This document shows positions 25,652-36,721 of a DNA stretch of 64,000 bases, piece by piece. The stretch lies in assembly GCF_040054535.1 (NCBI RefSeq), contig NC_090793.1:20052001-20116000 (forward strand). Reading direction: 5' to 3'. Position 1 is the stretch's first letter; each line of letters begins with the position of its first letter. This stretch comes from Antennarius striatus (lineage: Eukaryota; Chordata; Actinopteri; Lophiiformes; Antennariidae). A program made the position numbers and the translations under genes. Under the pieces are notes generated by a model, which did not search any database, had not been told where the DNA came from, and saw only the letters and a list, made by a program, of their open reading frames with translations.

Positions 25652-28600
25652 ATGGCGTGTCAAGCGAGTGGGGGCAATATCATTTTATTATGTTTAGGGC
25701 TTCTTTTTGTCCATTGCCACTGCAGAAGCTTGACAAAGCTTAAGTCATTGGATAAATTCAGGGGAAATTCAATGCCCAACCGTGGCCAAGCTAAAGGTAA
25801 TGAACTGCACCACGGAAGATTATTAATTGGGCAAAACGATCTGCATGGTGCTAAACCCAAAGGAACTGAAGCTGCCAAGAAGTGGATGGATATTGATGTA
25901 GATTACCAAGCAGACATGGGTATGTAAAGTTAATTTCTATACAAAACCTGCATAAGTCACCAATTGAGAGTAATGTTTATAGCTAAATGAATATGCAAAA
26001 TTTAAGGATTTAACTGGACATGTTTTTGTTTTTTAAATTAAAACAGGTTTTGTGAAATCCATGCATCCTGAAGATCATGGTTATTCCACTAACACAGCAG
26101 TGCAACAGATTCTGAAAATGGAACCTAAAGTTGAATGTACAGGAGACTCCATGAAACTTCAAGTCCAAGATTCTTCTACCCAAGGCCTGCTGCTCTTTGT
26201 GGATAGGGGTCAGTTCATAAGTCTAAAATTCCTTAGATTTTTTGTAATTCTTGGAAGTGTGTATGGAGCTATTTCTTACTAAATTATTTAATGTCACAGG
26301 AAGAAGCCTCTCTCCTCTGCCTTTGTCAAAGTTACCCCAAAGCTGTGGTTACAGTCTTCAGTCAACACATAGAAATTTGGTCTTGGATGCACCTTATGAT
26401 GGTTGCTTCGTTTCCCTTGAGGTAGGTAACTCTAATATTTACGCACTGTGTATACGCATGAACAATCTCCCCACGCTTTTTTTCATTTTCTCATTTTAGG
26501 AGGACAGCTATGTCCTTCCATTGCGTTGGCTGGGGTTACCTGTTAGGATGTCATGCCCGTCGATGAGGCAGACTCAATCCAACCCACCAATGGTCACCTG
26601 TCACGCTGAGGGAATGGTCGTGAGAATGGAATGCACAATATCTGTCTCTAAGATTAAAGTCAATGGTATGTTTACCAGTTGTCTTTATTCTCATGACAGA
26701 TGGTTCTCATGACAAGTTTTTTTCAATAGCATTTGATGAACATGCTTTTTTGTAAATTACACAATAGTGCATAAGTGAACTGACTGCTTAAATCTATCCA
26801 TTGTACTTGTGAGTCAGTTTTCCATTGTATAATTTTCTCTGCCTAAAATGCCGTGACACTTGGATTTCATGAATTTGAGCAGAAATTGGTCTGAAAGATC
26901 TCCAGTCATGTTTAGTAATGGTCCCCTTGCAAAAGTAGGAAGGTAAAACTTTAGAGGATTAATTTTGTAAGCTTTGATGGTTTTTGACTGGTTTTGGAGA
27001 AAATCGCCTGTCCCTCAACTTGGCCTTTTCTAATGGTGCTCGGTAATTCTTTCAGTGAGTGGAAACTGGGAGCCCCTGATGAAATCATCATCAAAATGTG
27101 GATTTGGTGTAGTTGAACATCCTGAAGGTTTGGTCATCTCTGTTCGCTACAAACCCTGCCTGGAGATAAAGGTACGGTGCATATTTTTGTCTATTAAATT
27201 TAAAAAAAAATTTCTTTTAAAGAACATAAAAATTCTTTATTGCAGGATGGAATGTTCACTTTGGAACTGGATGCAGATGGAGAAACCAAAATTTCCTGTC
27301 CATCAATGTCACCATATCGACCTGAACCCACTACAATTCCAAAACCTGAGACAAAACTACAAACGGAAGCCCCAAGGCAGAAGGGTCACGCCTCTACTCC
27401 ACCTCTTTCTACGACTACCATTGCTCCTAAATTTACGACAAGTCGGATACCAACGATTACAGAGATGCCCATGAAACCAGAAGAAGGATCAAAGAATATC
27501 TATGATCCTTATTTGCAATACTTCCCTTATTACCCCCATTTCTTTTACCCTCGCCCTACAAATCCAGACCAAACACCAACACCTACGGTACAGCCAACCT
27601 CCCTGCCTGTAACCCAGACAAATGTAGCTAAAACAACCGCAGCTTCAGCTACAGAAGGCCATCCAGATCCAATTAAGTCACAACCTGAAAGCCAACTTGA
27701 TGGTAAAGTACAGCCTCATGTGCCAATCCCTGAATCTCATCCATGGTATCCTGAGAAAGTACCACAGCAGCCTTTTCTGCCAAGTCCCCCAGTTTCTGAA
27801 GATCAAACTAAATTCTACCAGCCATTTTATCCATACGTGTGGCCCCCAGGTCCTTATGAATGGCCTCTACCACCCACAGCTCAAACCCCCACAATAGTAC
27901 CCCAGGGTGAGATACTGCCATCCATAACCCCAATGGAACCTGAAACTCCTAAACCTCAAACCTCTGAAGCTGTACCTCCTACAAAACCAACTCCAGGGGT
28001 CAAAGAGTCTCAACAGACTGAAGTGCCCGGGGGTGGAATATACCAACAGTTATACCCCAACTTCTTCTATCCATGGCCATTGCCAGAAGAAAAGCCCACA
28101 GCTGTTCCGAAACCACCACAGACTAAAGCTCCCAAAGGAATAATCAAGCCTGAAAAACCCGTCCAGCAATCAGAGCCGGTGCCAGAAGAAAAGCCCACAG
28201 CTGTTCCAAAACCACCACAGACTAAAGCTCCCAAAGGAATAATCAAGCCTGAAAAACCCGTCCAGCAGTCAGAGCAGGTGCCAGAAGAAAAGCCCACAGC
28301 TGTTCCCAAACCACCACAGACTAAAGCTCCCAAAGGAATATACACACCTGACAAACCTGTCCAGCTGCCAGAAGTAAAGCCTACAGCTGGTCCAAATCCA
28401 CCACAGCCTGAAGGTCCTCAGCCTCCAAACACTCAAGTATACCAGCCTGTCTACCCCTATCCCTACCCATACCCCTTCTACTACCAGCCAGAGCCTGAAA
28501 AGCCTGCAATGGTGCCATTGCCCCACCCCATAGTTCCTCAAGTCCCAGTAAACATCCCTTTCTACCCTCAGCCGGAGCCTGAAAAGCCAACTGATGTTTC

Positions 28601-30554
28601 AAAACGACCTCAAGTCCCTGATGATCAAGTGCAGTACCCCTTCTATTATTACCCATTCTACCCTCAGCCAAATCAACCAGAAGAAAGTAGTACCAATACA
28701 CCACCTGGAAAACACCAGCCTGGGCATCCCAACTCCCCCACACCTCTGCCAACTGAGAAGCCCACCACTTTGTCAAAGCCTCCAACCAAACCACCTAAAT
28801 CTTTCCCTTCAACATCCCAGATACCAGATACTGAATCAAAGACTGACGTTCCCACTGAAAATCCAGCTCAAAGCGCACAGCCTCCAGCTGACAAAACTCC
28901 AGAAGACCTGATGCCTCAGTTTTTCTACCCTTACTACCAGTACCCACAGTATGTAACTCTGCCCCCTGTCCCCTTCACTCAGAAACCAGAACAGATCACT
29001 ACTACAACCAGTAGTCCCAAGTCCACAGATTCAATGGTACCGCAACCACAAAGCCCTCAACAAAGCCATCCACATATCCCACCTGTGTACTGTCCTTCTT
29101 TTTGCCCATCAGGATTTTCTAATTGTTGCCCACAAATTGCTTTTCATCAGCATCTCCATCACATTGTTCCAGCTGGACCAGGCAGTAAGGACACTCCTCC
29201 AGTTTATACAGGACTGCCGTTCCTCAATCCAGCAGTGTATTCTGGGTTTGGCAATAGCTTGCATTCAACTCCCTCTCCTCCAAAACCAACTGAAGCTACC
29301 ACAACATCCACTGCTGCCCCCATCTCAACCCACTCCCTTCTACCTCAAAAGGAAAATCTGCAACATCTTCTGCCACCAGATGGCACCACTGCTGCTGTAA
29401 GTAAACCAAGCAAGGCTACAAATCCTGAACAATACCCATATTTCCAATTGTACCCAAATTCTCTGTATCCTAATTGGCTTCAACATGTTGGTCAGTTACC
29501 AAGTTTAGGAGCTCACAACAATATGGCCTCTAAAAATCCTGGTCCAGTAATGCCATTAGTACCCTTTGAGCCCTATAGTACACTGCCCTTGAAGCAGCAG
29601 AGTGGACTTCCAACTGGCACTAATTGGAATCCCTTTGGACCAAATTTCTTTCCTCTTGTTGATCCTGATCTTCTACAGCACCCTACAGCAGAGCAGAAAA
29701 GCAAACTCTCAGTTCCAGATCAACAGCAGTCAGACACGGCCTCCGATAGACCTGAAGGGCATCCTAAAGACCAGAGTGAACTTGAACGTTTTCTGGTTCC
29801 TTACTACATGCTTCAAGATCCAGAAGCGCCTGCTCCGATCAACTCCACACAACAACCTGGGAAAGATTCAAAGAAACTTGCCAGTCATGAACAGACTCTG
29901 AAGGCCCGCCCAGATCCAAGAGGTTTTGTTCTGCTTCAAGACCCACCGGGAAGGGAGCACAGTGGGTTTAATGAGCCTGTGATGTCTGTCAAACACCTAG
30001 TTCCTGAGTTGGGCTTCCTGCAACCAAACCTTGCAATGCCTCCTCCACAAGGCCAATCTCCACAAATGGCCCAAAGCTCCAAATGGCTAAGAAAAGGATT
30101 GACTAATCGCTTACCTGTTAAAGGCAAGGACAAGCGGAGGCATGGAGTTGAATCAGAAGACTTTCCTTTGCATGTCTCTGCTTCGGATGGCTTTCCTTCT
30201 GTGCCCTCACCCCAGGACTTGTTAATCGACGCATCTCAACCAATCCCCAAATCCTTGAACTCATTCAAACAACTTTGGAAACCCACAACAGTTCGAGGCT
30301 CCAACCACAGGATTTTTCCTCTAGTCCCGGAGAAGGCCAATCAGCACTGGAGCTCTGCAGCTGACCAGCAAGAAAAGGGTATGCTGTGATTTTAAGATTC
30401 TTTTCCAGTACTTCGACCTAATCTGTCTCTTGCAGGACTGCATCAGCGCGTTCAGAGAAGTGGAAATCGGTTGCAGAAATTGGTTTACTTGATTGTAAAT
30501 AAACAATTGAAACTGATTCAGTTTGCCTTTTCTTTAAAGTTCAGAAATGTTTGA
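25652..30554 (+). CDS. Secreted protein with two ZP-N-like modules and long Pro/Tyr-rich region
   Basis: Seven exons: 25652-25919, 26047-26208, 26300-26421, 26500-26665, 27056-27171, 27246-30378 and 30436-30554, giving 1361 residues. I chose the Met at 25652 because a signal peptide follows (NIILLCLGLLFVHCHC). Residues about 113-205 and 213-300 form two four-cysteine modules that each end in a SCPSM motif; the first has CGYSL and APYDGCFVSLE, as in the ZP-N repeats of egg-coat proteins. The 3.1-kb sixth exon encodes Pro/Gln/Thr-rich sequence with aromatic blocks (YPYPYPYPFYYQPEPEKP), three tandem 33-residue repeats, and one Cys cluster (CPSFCPSGFSNCC). No ZP-C module, membrane segment or GPI signal was seen. 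The last exon is tentative: a poly(A) signal (30498-30503) falls inside it, and the frame also stops at 30389 if unspliced. I do not recognise a named orthologue; a matrix or egg-envelope role is inference. Confidence 0.75.
28083..28379 (+). repeat. 99-bp tandem coding repeat
   Basis: Units begin at 28083, 28182 and 28281, each encoding 33 residues that start PEEKPTAVPKPPQTKAPKGI. The copies are nearly identical; a degenerate fourth unit follows (EVKPTAGPNPPQPEGP). Confidence 0.95.
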
Positions 30555-30860
30555 TTTTTGCGTTTATCAGACAAGGTTGGGCTTAAGCAAGGCCTTAACT
30601 CATGGGGCAGCTGGCTGTTGAACGCTGTCCTGCTAGTTTTGCAGCTGACCAGAAACCGTTGGCACGGAGGCAGTCATTGGAGTCAAAGGGTGCATTGCCC
30701 TTGCTTGACTGTTGTCTTATTTACTTTACCATGAATGGCTACTTCCTGGTCCCTCATGAAGCGGTGCCCTTAAAGCACAGCTGTGTTTTAAGGATGGTAT
30801 TTGTAACATGACAAATTTCCATTTTAGATAGTGTGATGTGAAAACTCCATGACTTGTTAG

Positions 30861-30866
30861 AATAAA
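30861..30866 (+). terminator. Candidate poly(A) signal of the ZP-N-like gene
   Basis: AATAAA followed by an A-rich run. The alternative is AATAAA at 30498-30503. Confidence 0.4.
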
Positions 30867-31293
30867 AAAAACTTCAGCCTGAAGCTATAGTGTTGTCTGA
30901 ACTTGAGGGTTATGTAGGACAAAATGAGTAACGGATTCATTTTGTGGAAAAGCAAAGGAGGTTAGAGTCACTGACACCAGTCAACACATTCTGCAAACAT
31001 TTTCCTTGTTTGTATTAATGTCTATGTTTACCACTTCAGAGGTTCAATATAACAAACCCACTTATCTGATGTTGGTTGACTTCTGACTTGAATGTGCTGA
31101 AATTGTTTTTCATTGCATTTTGCATGGACCCAACATATTGGAACACAAAGATTTGTTTTCAAAATTTTATTGAGCATCAAGTGTAAGTCTTGAAAGTCCA
31201 GTTTAGCAGTTTTGTAAAGCATGCTGCTCTTTTGTGCTTCAACATCTTCAAACAATGCATTTGTTGTGGAGGAACAGTCTGTTGGAGATGAAC

Positions 31294-33116
31294 TTAGAAA
31301 AACCTGACCCGGCCTGGGCAGATGGGAACAAGAGGCATGGCGTTTGGAACATTTGCAAATACTTCTCTCTTGCTCAGCTTGAGAACCTCAGGGCTTGCTG
31401 AGCTGACTCCACCCATCACGGCATCGCCTGTGGGAGCGTTTGGATCGGCTGTGGGTGCGTTGGGATCGGCTACGGGAGCGTTGGGATCGGCTGCGGGTGC
31501 GTTGGGATCGGCTACGGGAGCGTTGGGATCGGCTGCAGGAACAACAGGAACAACTTCTGCAGACTCCACTGACTCTGCAGACAGGAACCCACTTTGCTCT
31601 GGGTTATGCATCGCCGTCAGCTTGTGGTGCCCCAGACCGAGGTTGGGTAATGCGCCGGCTGTTCGTGCTTGCACAACTGGTGACGATGGAGCTACACTGC
31701 CTGTGCCGTTGACAGGTGCTTCATGCACCTGAAAAGACGCATGCATCACATAATTAGCAAAACGAAGCATGTGACTTATTTTTGGTCATAATTTTTGGAG
31801 ATATGAAAACGTAGTGCTTTACCTGAGGGTTATACATATGGCAATCAACTTGGTGAACCGCAGGCGAGCCTCTGGCAGAGCAGAAACCGTACGACTGGTG
31901 GAGGAAAGTGTTTTCTTCAGTTTTATTTTCACAATGTTTTAAATGCATAATTCCAACAATATAGTGACTACTGCATGTAAACATCCTGTGGATGCTAAAT
32001 GTATTCTTTGCGTACTTACCCTCATGCCTTCAGGCAGATCCACGCAGACATCAGCTGTGCAATTACTCTCACCTATAACGTATTCGGCAACATAGGTGGG
32101 CCCACCAGACACCACCTGAAAGGAGGTATTGATGAGCATCGCACTGACATAGAAATAAAACATGCAGGTGAATAAAGTCCGAGAGGGGCCCCACCTGTGA
32201 TGTCATCCGTCCCACTTCCACGACGGTGAACGTCAGGTTCTCATTCCTCAGGTTGAAGGTTGCCAGAGAGGCTTGGACCAATTCCAGAGCATTGGTGTGG
32301 TTGAGGGGAAGAAGCATGGGACATCCGAGGCATAAATCCTCTCTCGATTCTGTGACGAGAGAAACAGACATGCTGACGATGAACCTGTCTGTCTGCGGTT
32401 GTCTGTCGGTTACCTCAGAGAGTGATCAGAAAGCTTTACCCTCTGTTTTACACTTGAACGCTGTGACACTCAGAGCTCCGCCGGCCTTCTTCACCACCAC
32501 ATCACAGTCTCCCTCCACCGCCTGGTGGGAACAGAATCAGTATCATCTCTATCAACGTTATGTACATCATGAAAGAGTTTAACATTTGCTTTAATCCTCA
32601 TGGCTGGATTATTTAGTCGGCCTCACCGTCAGCATTTTGGGTCTGACTGTACAGTTGACGAGGGGCGTGGGGTCCATCACGGGGCAGCCGGTCTCCAGCA
32701 GGTCGAGCTCCATGACGTATGTTTGGTCTCCATTCGGCTACGATGGGATACAATCAACCAATCAAAGTTACTGTCATACAAAGACCCCAAATATTTCCCT
32801 TTTCCTTTCATACATGATGCATTTTTGTGGTACTGCTCATATTTCGCAGTTGAAAATGCTGCAATTTCATCGTTCAGTTCCACGAACCCAACTAACCCAA
32901 CACCTGCCGGCTTACCTGAGAGACGACCTTGATGTGCTCGATCCTGTTCAGTGCATACTTGTAGAAGTGACTGTGTTGGTGATTGAGGTAATCCAGAGCC
33001 ACCTGGGCCACCTCTTCTGCTTCAAGCGAGTCACATGGAGGAATCCTCAGGTTTAGCTGAGCCCGGGCCCCCAGCAGCGACACCAGAACCACAACGACAC
33101 AGCTCAGGAGGTTCAT
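31294..33116 (-). CDS. ahsg: Alpha-2-HS-glycoprotein (fetuin-A)
   Basis: Seven exons (32916-33116, 32627-32737, 32440-32521, 32195-32349, 32020-32115, 31823-31894, 31294-31728) give 383 residues, as expected for the family. A signal peptide (MNLLSCVVVVLVSLLGARA) precedes two cystatin-like domains. Diagnostic stretches are VALDYLNHQHSHFYKYALNR, LLETGCPVMDPTPLVNCTVR, EGDCDVVV, GCPMLLPLNHTNALELVQAS and YGFCSARG. The C-terminus PLVPICPGRVRFF matches the PPCPGRIRHF end of mammalian AHSG better than fetuin-B. Fetuin-A is a liver-secreted plasma glycoprotein that binds calcium phosphate and prevents ectopic mineralisation. The final exon has about five copies of a seven-residue ADPNAPx repeat between the second cystatin domain and the tail. 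A minus-strand poly(A) signal lies at 31166-31171. Confidence 0.93.
31440..31550 (-). repeat. 21-bp tandem repeat in ahsg (ADPNAPx)
   Basis: GTTGGGATCGGCT(G/A)CGGG-type units repeat about five times and encode ADPNAPV/A/T. Confidence 0.9.
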
Positions 33117-33249
33117 TCTGGAGCAGACGAGTCCCTGTCAGGTACCAGAGGAGTAGAGGGTTGAATGGAACGGATGAGAGGCTGAGCAGCAGAAGTGTGG
33201 AGTTAATATATCCCTCTCTTCAAACAGGGGAACGGCCAAGTCAAACACT

Positions 33250-36200
33250 GTGTTCATCCTGTGTTGCGTGAGGGTCGTTCTCCGGTTCAGGATCACTGCC
33301 AAAACAAATTCTGGCACTGGATGACTGTTCTCAGATTGTAATCAGTGGTCTGGAAGCGTCTCAGTGACTTCAGATCACATGTGTCAAACTCAAGGGCCGG
33401 GGGCCAAATGTGGCCCTCCACATCATGTTATGTGGCCCGCGAGAGCTCAAAACTTTTTTTTAAATTTTATATACTGATTATAATCCCCTCAGGTAAATTA
33501 GTAGCACACTCTAGTTAGTTCAAATCAAATCATGCGTATATATGTGTGTACAGGTCCTGAACACAAACACACACACATGGGGCCTGTATGCATGCAGAGG
33601 AGATAGAGTGGCGGGCAGCTCCTCTTTATTGGTGCGCCCCAAATGAGCAACTTGTAAGGGGGACGGCACCTTGCTCAAGGGCGCCTCAGCAGTGCTCCAG
33701 AGGTGAGCTGACACCTCCCACTGTCAGCTGACCTCTTTGAAACATTGGACGACCCGCTCTACCACTGAGCCACCGCCGCCCAAAAAAAGGTCAGTGTCTG
33801 AAAATAAATAGGTCAAAAGTGTACTACATTTCCCACAATTCAGTAATTCAGTCCATTTTAACACTGACAAAACCAATTTGAGCAAAGTTAATGTCCTAAC
33901 TTGTGTCTGATGTTATTTTTCTTTATTGATTGATAGTTTGATCCTTGATTGATGGAGTTCTGTGGGTTTAATAACCTGACAAATTAAAAGGATTTATGTT
34001 AGAACAGAGAAACACAGTTTTTCTATGTTATTTAACATTAAAGAGTAGTTACATTTATTTTACATTACATTTAGTTACAGTTATTAGTTACATCTGGCCC
34101 TTTGAGGGCAACCATGACTCTGATGTGGCCCTCTGTGAAAATGACTTTGGCCCCCCTGCTTTAGATGGACCCAGAACCAGCATCAACATGTGCTTCATTT
34201 TAAAGCGGGTGCTCACACCTTTTCAGCTTGCAAGCTACTTAAGTCAAAAAGATCTCCAAACTACAAAAAGACCAGAATGAGGGTCCAGCTGCAGCTGCAG
34301 GGGCCCCGTCCTCGTCAGGCCCTCAGGGATTTACTCAATGGGTTCTGAAAAGAAGATATTTGCTAACGGGGGACATAGTCGAGGGACAATCATTGCTGCC
34401 TCCCGTGTGTTTGAACTGTATTGATCCATCTGCCCATACACTAATGTCACACCAGGTCAATAGACCCACATGAGGAATTCCAGGCAAGACAGCTCAGCAG
34501 AATTAGAGATAACAGCGTCCCACTGTTCCTGTTTATCTGAATGGATTTATAAAATGAATTTCAACAACTTTTAAATAGATGCTTTTATCATGATCAATAT
34601 TCGACACGGCATTTATGTAATTTGAGCTGACAATTCTCTGAAAGTAAAAATAACCCAGCTGAAAATATCATGACGGTTTAAACTATGAAGTCATTTTACT
34701 CTTATCTGAGCAACAGAAATAACTCTAATAACTCTAATATATCCACTATGCATCACAGGAGACATTGATGGTTTTTACCTGAAGGACAGGGGTTACCCAT
34801 GGCAACCGAGGCTGCTGACCCCTGACTCTGACCCAGACCCCCGTATAGAACTTCAACTGGGTTCACTGTAGGACGAGAGGCTGGGTGGAGATGACCACCG
34901 TGGTTTTCAGTTCTTATATATTATAAATATGAATGCATGGGTTTGAATATTCTCCTTGTGAGCTGTTTTTCTAACGATCATGTGCAGATTTACTCTTTTA
35001 TTTAAATGAAATTGAAAAGTTTAAATAGGTTTCATTATTTAACAGATGTTGATATAGACGAGAGCACATTTATGTGTGTGTAAAGAGCATTATATTGGTG
35101 ATAAAACAACTGAACAACCATTCATTTTTGTTGTACAATATCATAAAGTCAGCAGTAACCTCATTCGTAGGTCATGTGTGGGACATTGGGGTCAGGGCTT
35201 TGCGTTGGCATGTCCGTCTCTGGGTCCATCGATGACCAGTGTGGAGGTGGATATGTTGGTTCTGATTCTGGTTTCTGGATCGTTCCCCTGTTGACTTAAA
35301 GCTGGGGTGGACACACAGTTGTGTAATGACGAACACTCACGCAAATCTGACAAAATCTTATATTTCCACTCTTTTCTTGTCTCCATTCTTTGGTCTATTT
35401 ACTCAACAGTTTGGTCCCTGGTCAGCTCGTGACTGATATAATGAATGTAAGGGATGGACGAATCAGGTGATCGTTAGTGTGTTAGAAAGAAGATCCACCT
35501 CACGACTCGCAAGGTAATACGCACCAGAAGGTTGCCAGGGTAACCGCTGCCTTTTGTAAAAAATGTTTTTACATTTTTTATTGTATATTTCATTTGGGCT
35601 TCCTAAAGCCTTTGCAGATTCTAAAGCATCCTATTCGTCTGTGCTTCAGAACGTCCTGGAATACCTGACGGGTGAAGTTCTTTCGAAGGCGTTCGGGCCG
35701 TGACGTGTGATAACGTAGGCTCTGTTGGTTTTACATGCCGGGAGGATCGAACTACAAACATTACAGAGCAACGGATCTGCAAGAGGCCGAATCAGGACAG
35801 GAGGGTCAACGAGGTCGAGCTGCTGGTGTGATTTTGTCGCCCCCTGGTGTTCACAGAGAAATCATCAACAGACCAGAGAGAACCAGTGTGGAGGTAGAAA
35901 CAATTAAAAAAACAATTAGAAAAAATTGGAGAAAAAAAATTTCTTGTTTTTTTTCAAATTGTTTTAAAAAAGAATTAATTAAGCAATTAATTAACAATTA
36001 AACTCATGGAAGGATTTGTTCCTCTTGTGTGCAGAATTAATGGCACTTCTTGAAAAGTTTTAATTAATTGTGCAAAGAAAATATGAAAAATGCAGTAGAA
36101 ACCCCTTTTCAAAGCTAGAGTTGTTGCAAGCAAAATAAATTTAACCTTTATTAATATATTTATCTATTTATTTATTTAGCTAGTTATTATTATCAATCAA

Positions 36201-36721
36201 TCAATTGATTAATTAATTTCTTCTGACAGGAGGCCGTCGTTCACACAAGTTGTTTTCCTTTGTCCTGACATTTGCTGGTGTCGTAATTTAACCGTTAGCA
36301 CAAGAGAAGCTATGTTTGTGAAGAAAAAAGGTTTTAATGAAGTGGAATGAGTATTTCTTTGCTGAATTAAAGTTTGAAATAAAAGCAGACCGCTTTCATC
36401 ACTTTTTGCACCGCTTTTATTTTGTTTCCACTCTACAGATCCAGTTACATAAGACGCATGTTGACTCTAATGAACACACAGCTGTAGGAATAGTCCTACC
36501 TGTTCAAAGCAGTGCTGCAGATTAAAGGGAACTTTAAGGCACGTGACGGCTTTTATTATGAGAACCAGCTCAAGAGTATGGATCAATATTAATCACTAGT
36601 TCACTAAAGATAAAACCAGTTCTGTGTTTAAATATCCAGACTCACTGTTGTGAAGCCTCACAGACCGGCTGATGAAGCTCCTCCCGAGCGCTGAAATCCA
36701 TACATTTGATCCATCGGACCC
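33250..36721. other. Intergenic region between ahsg and crb1
   Basis: No coding exon was recognised. A hAT-type element (33376-34158) with a SINE-like insertion occupies the left part. The rest is AT-rich and unremarkable (short ATTA/AATT runs at 36140-36215). I looked here for a canonical crumbs tail exon (GTYSPS...ERLI) on the minus strand and did not find one. Confidence 0.6.
33376..34158 (-). mobile_element. hAT-type non-autonomous element (copy a), with nested SINE
   Basis: It starts CACATGTGTCAAACTCAAGG and ends GACTTTGGCCCCCCTG. Eight-base flanks CTTCAGAT (33368-33375) and CTTTAGAT (34159-34166) differ at one base, fitting a hAT target duplication. Internal sequence matches the copies at 41 and 48 kb in reverse orientation. 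A tRNA-like SINE fragment (about 33535-33785, with CTCTACCACTGAGCCACCGC) lies inside it. Confidence 0.8.

Noticed and set aside
30602-30811. 69-codon plus-strand frame after the ZP-N-like gene
   Set aside because: It could be an alternative 3' exon, but more likely is 3' UTR; no domain or clear splice support.
33120-36720. Search for a canonical crumbs ERLI tail exon
   Set aside because: No GTYSPS or ERLI coding string was found on the minus strand; the closest (near 36675) does not read in a suitable frame.
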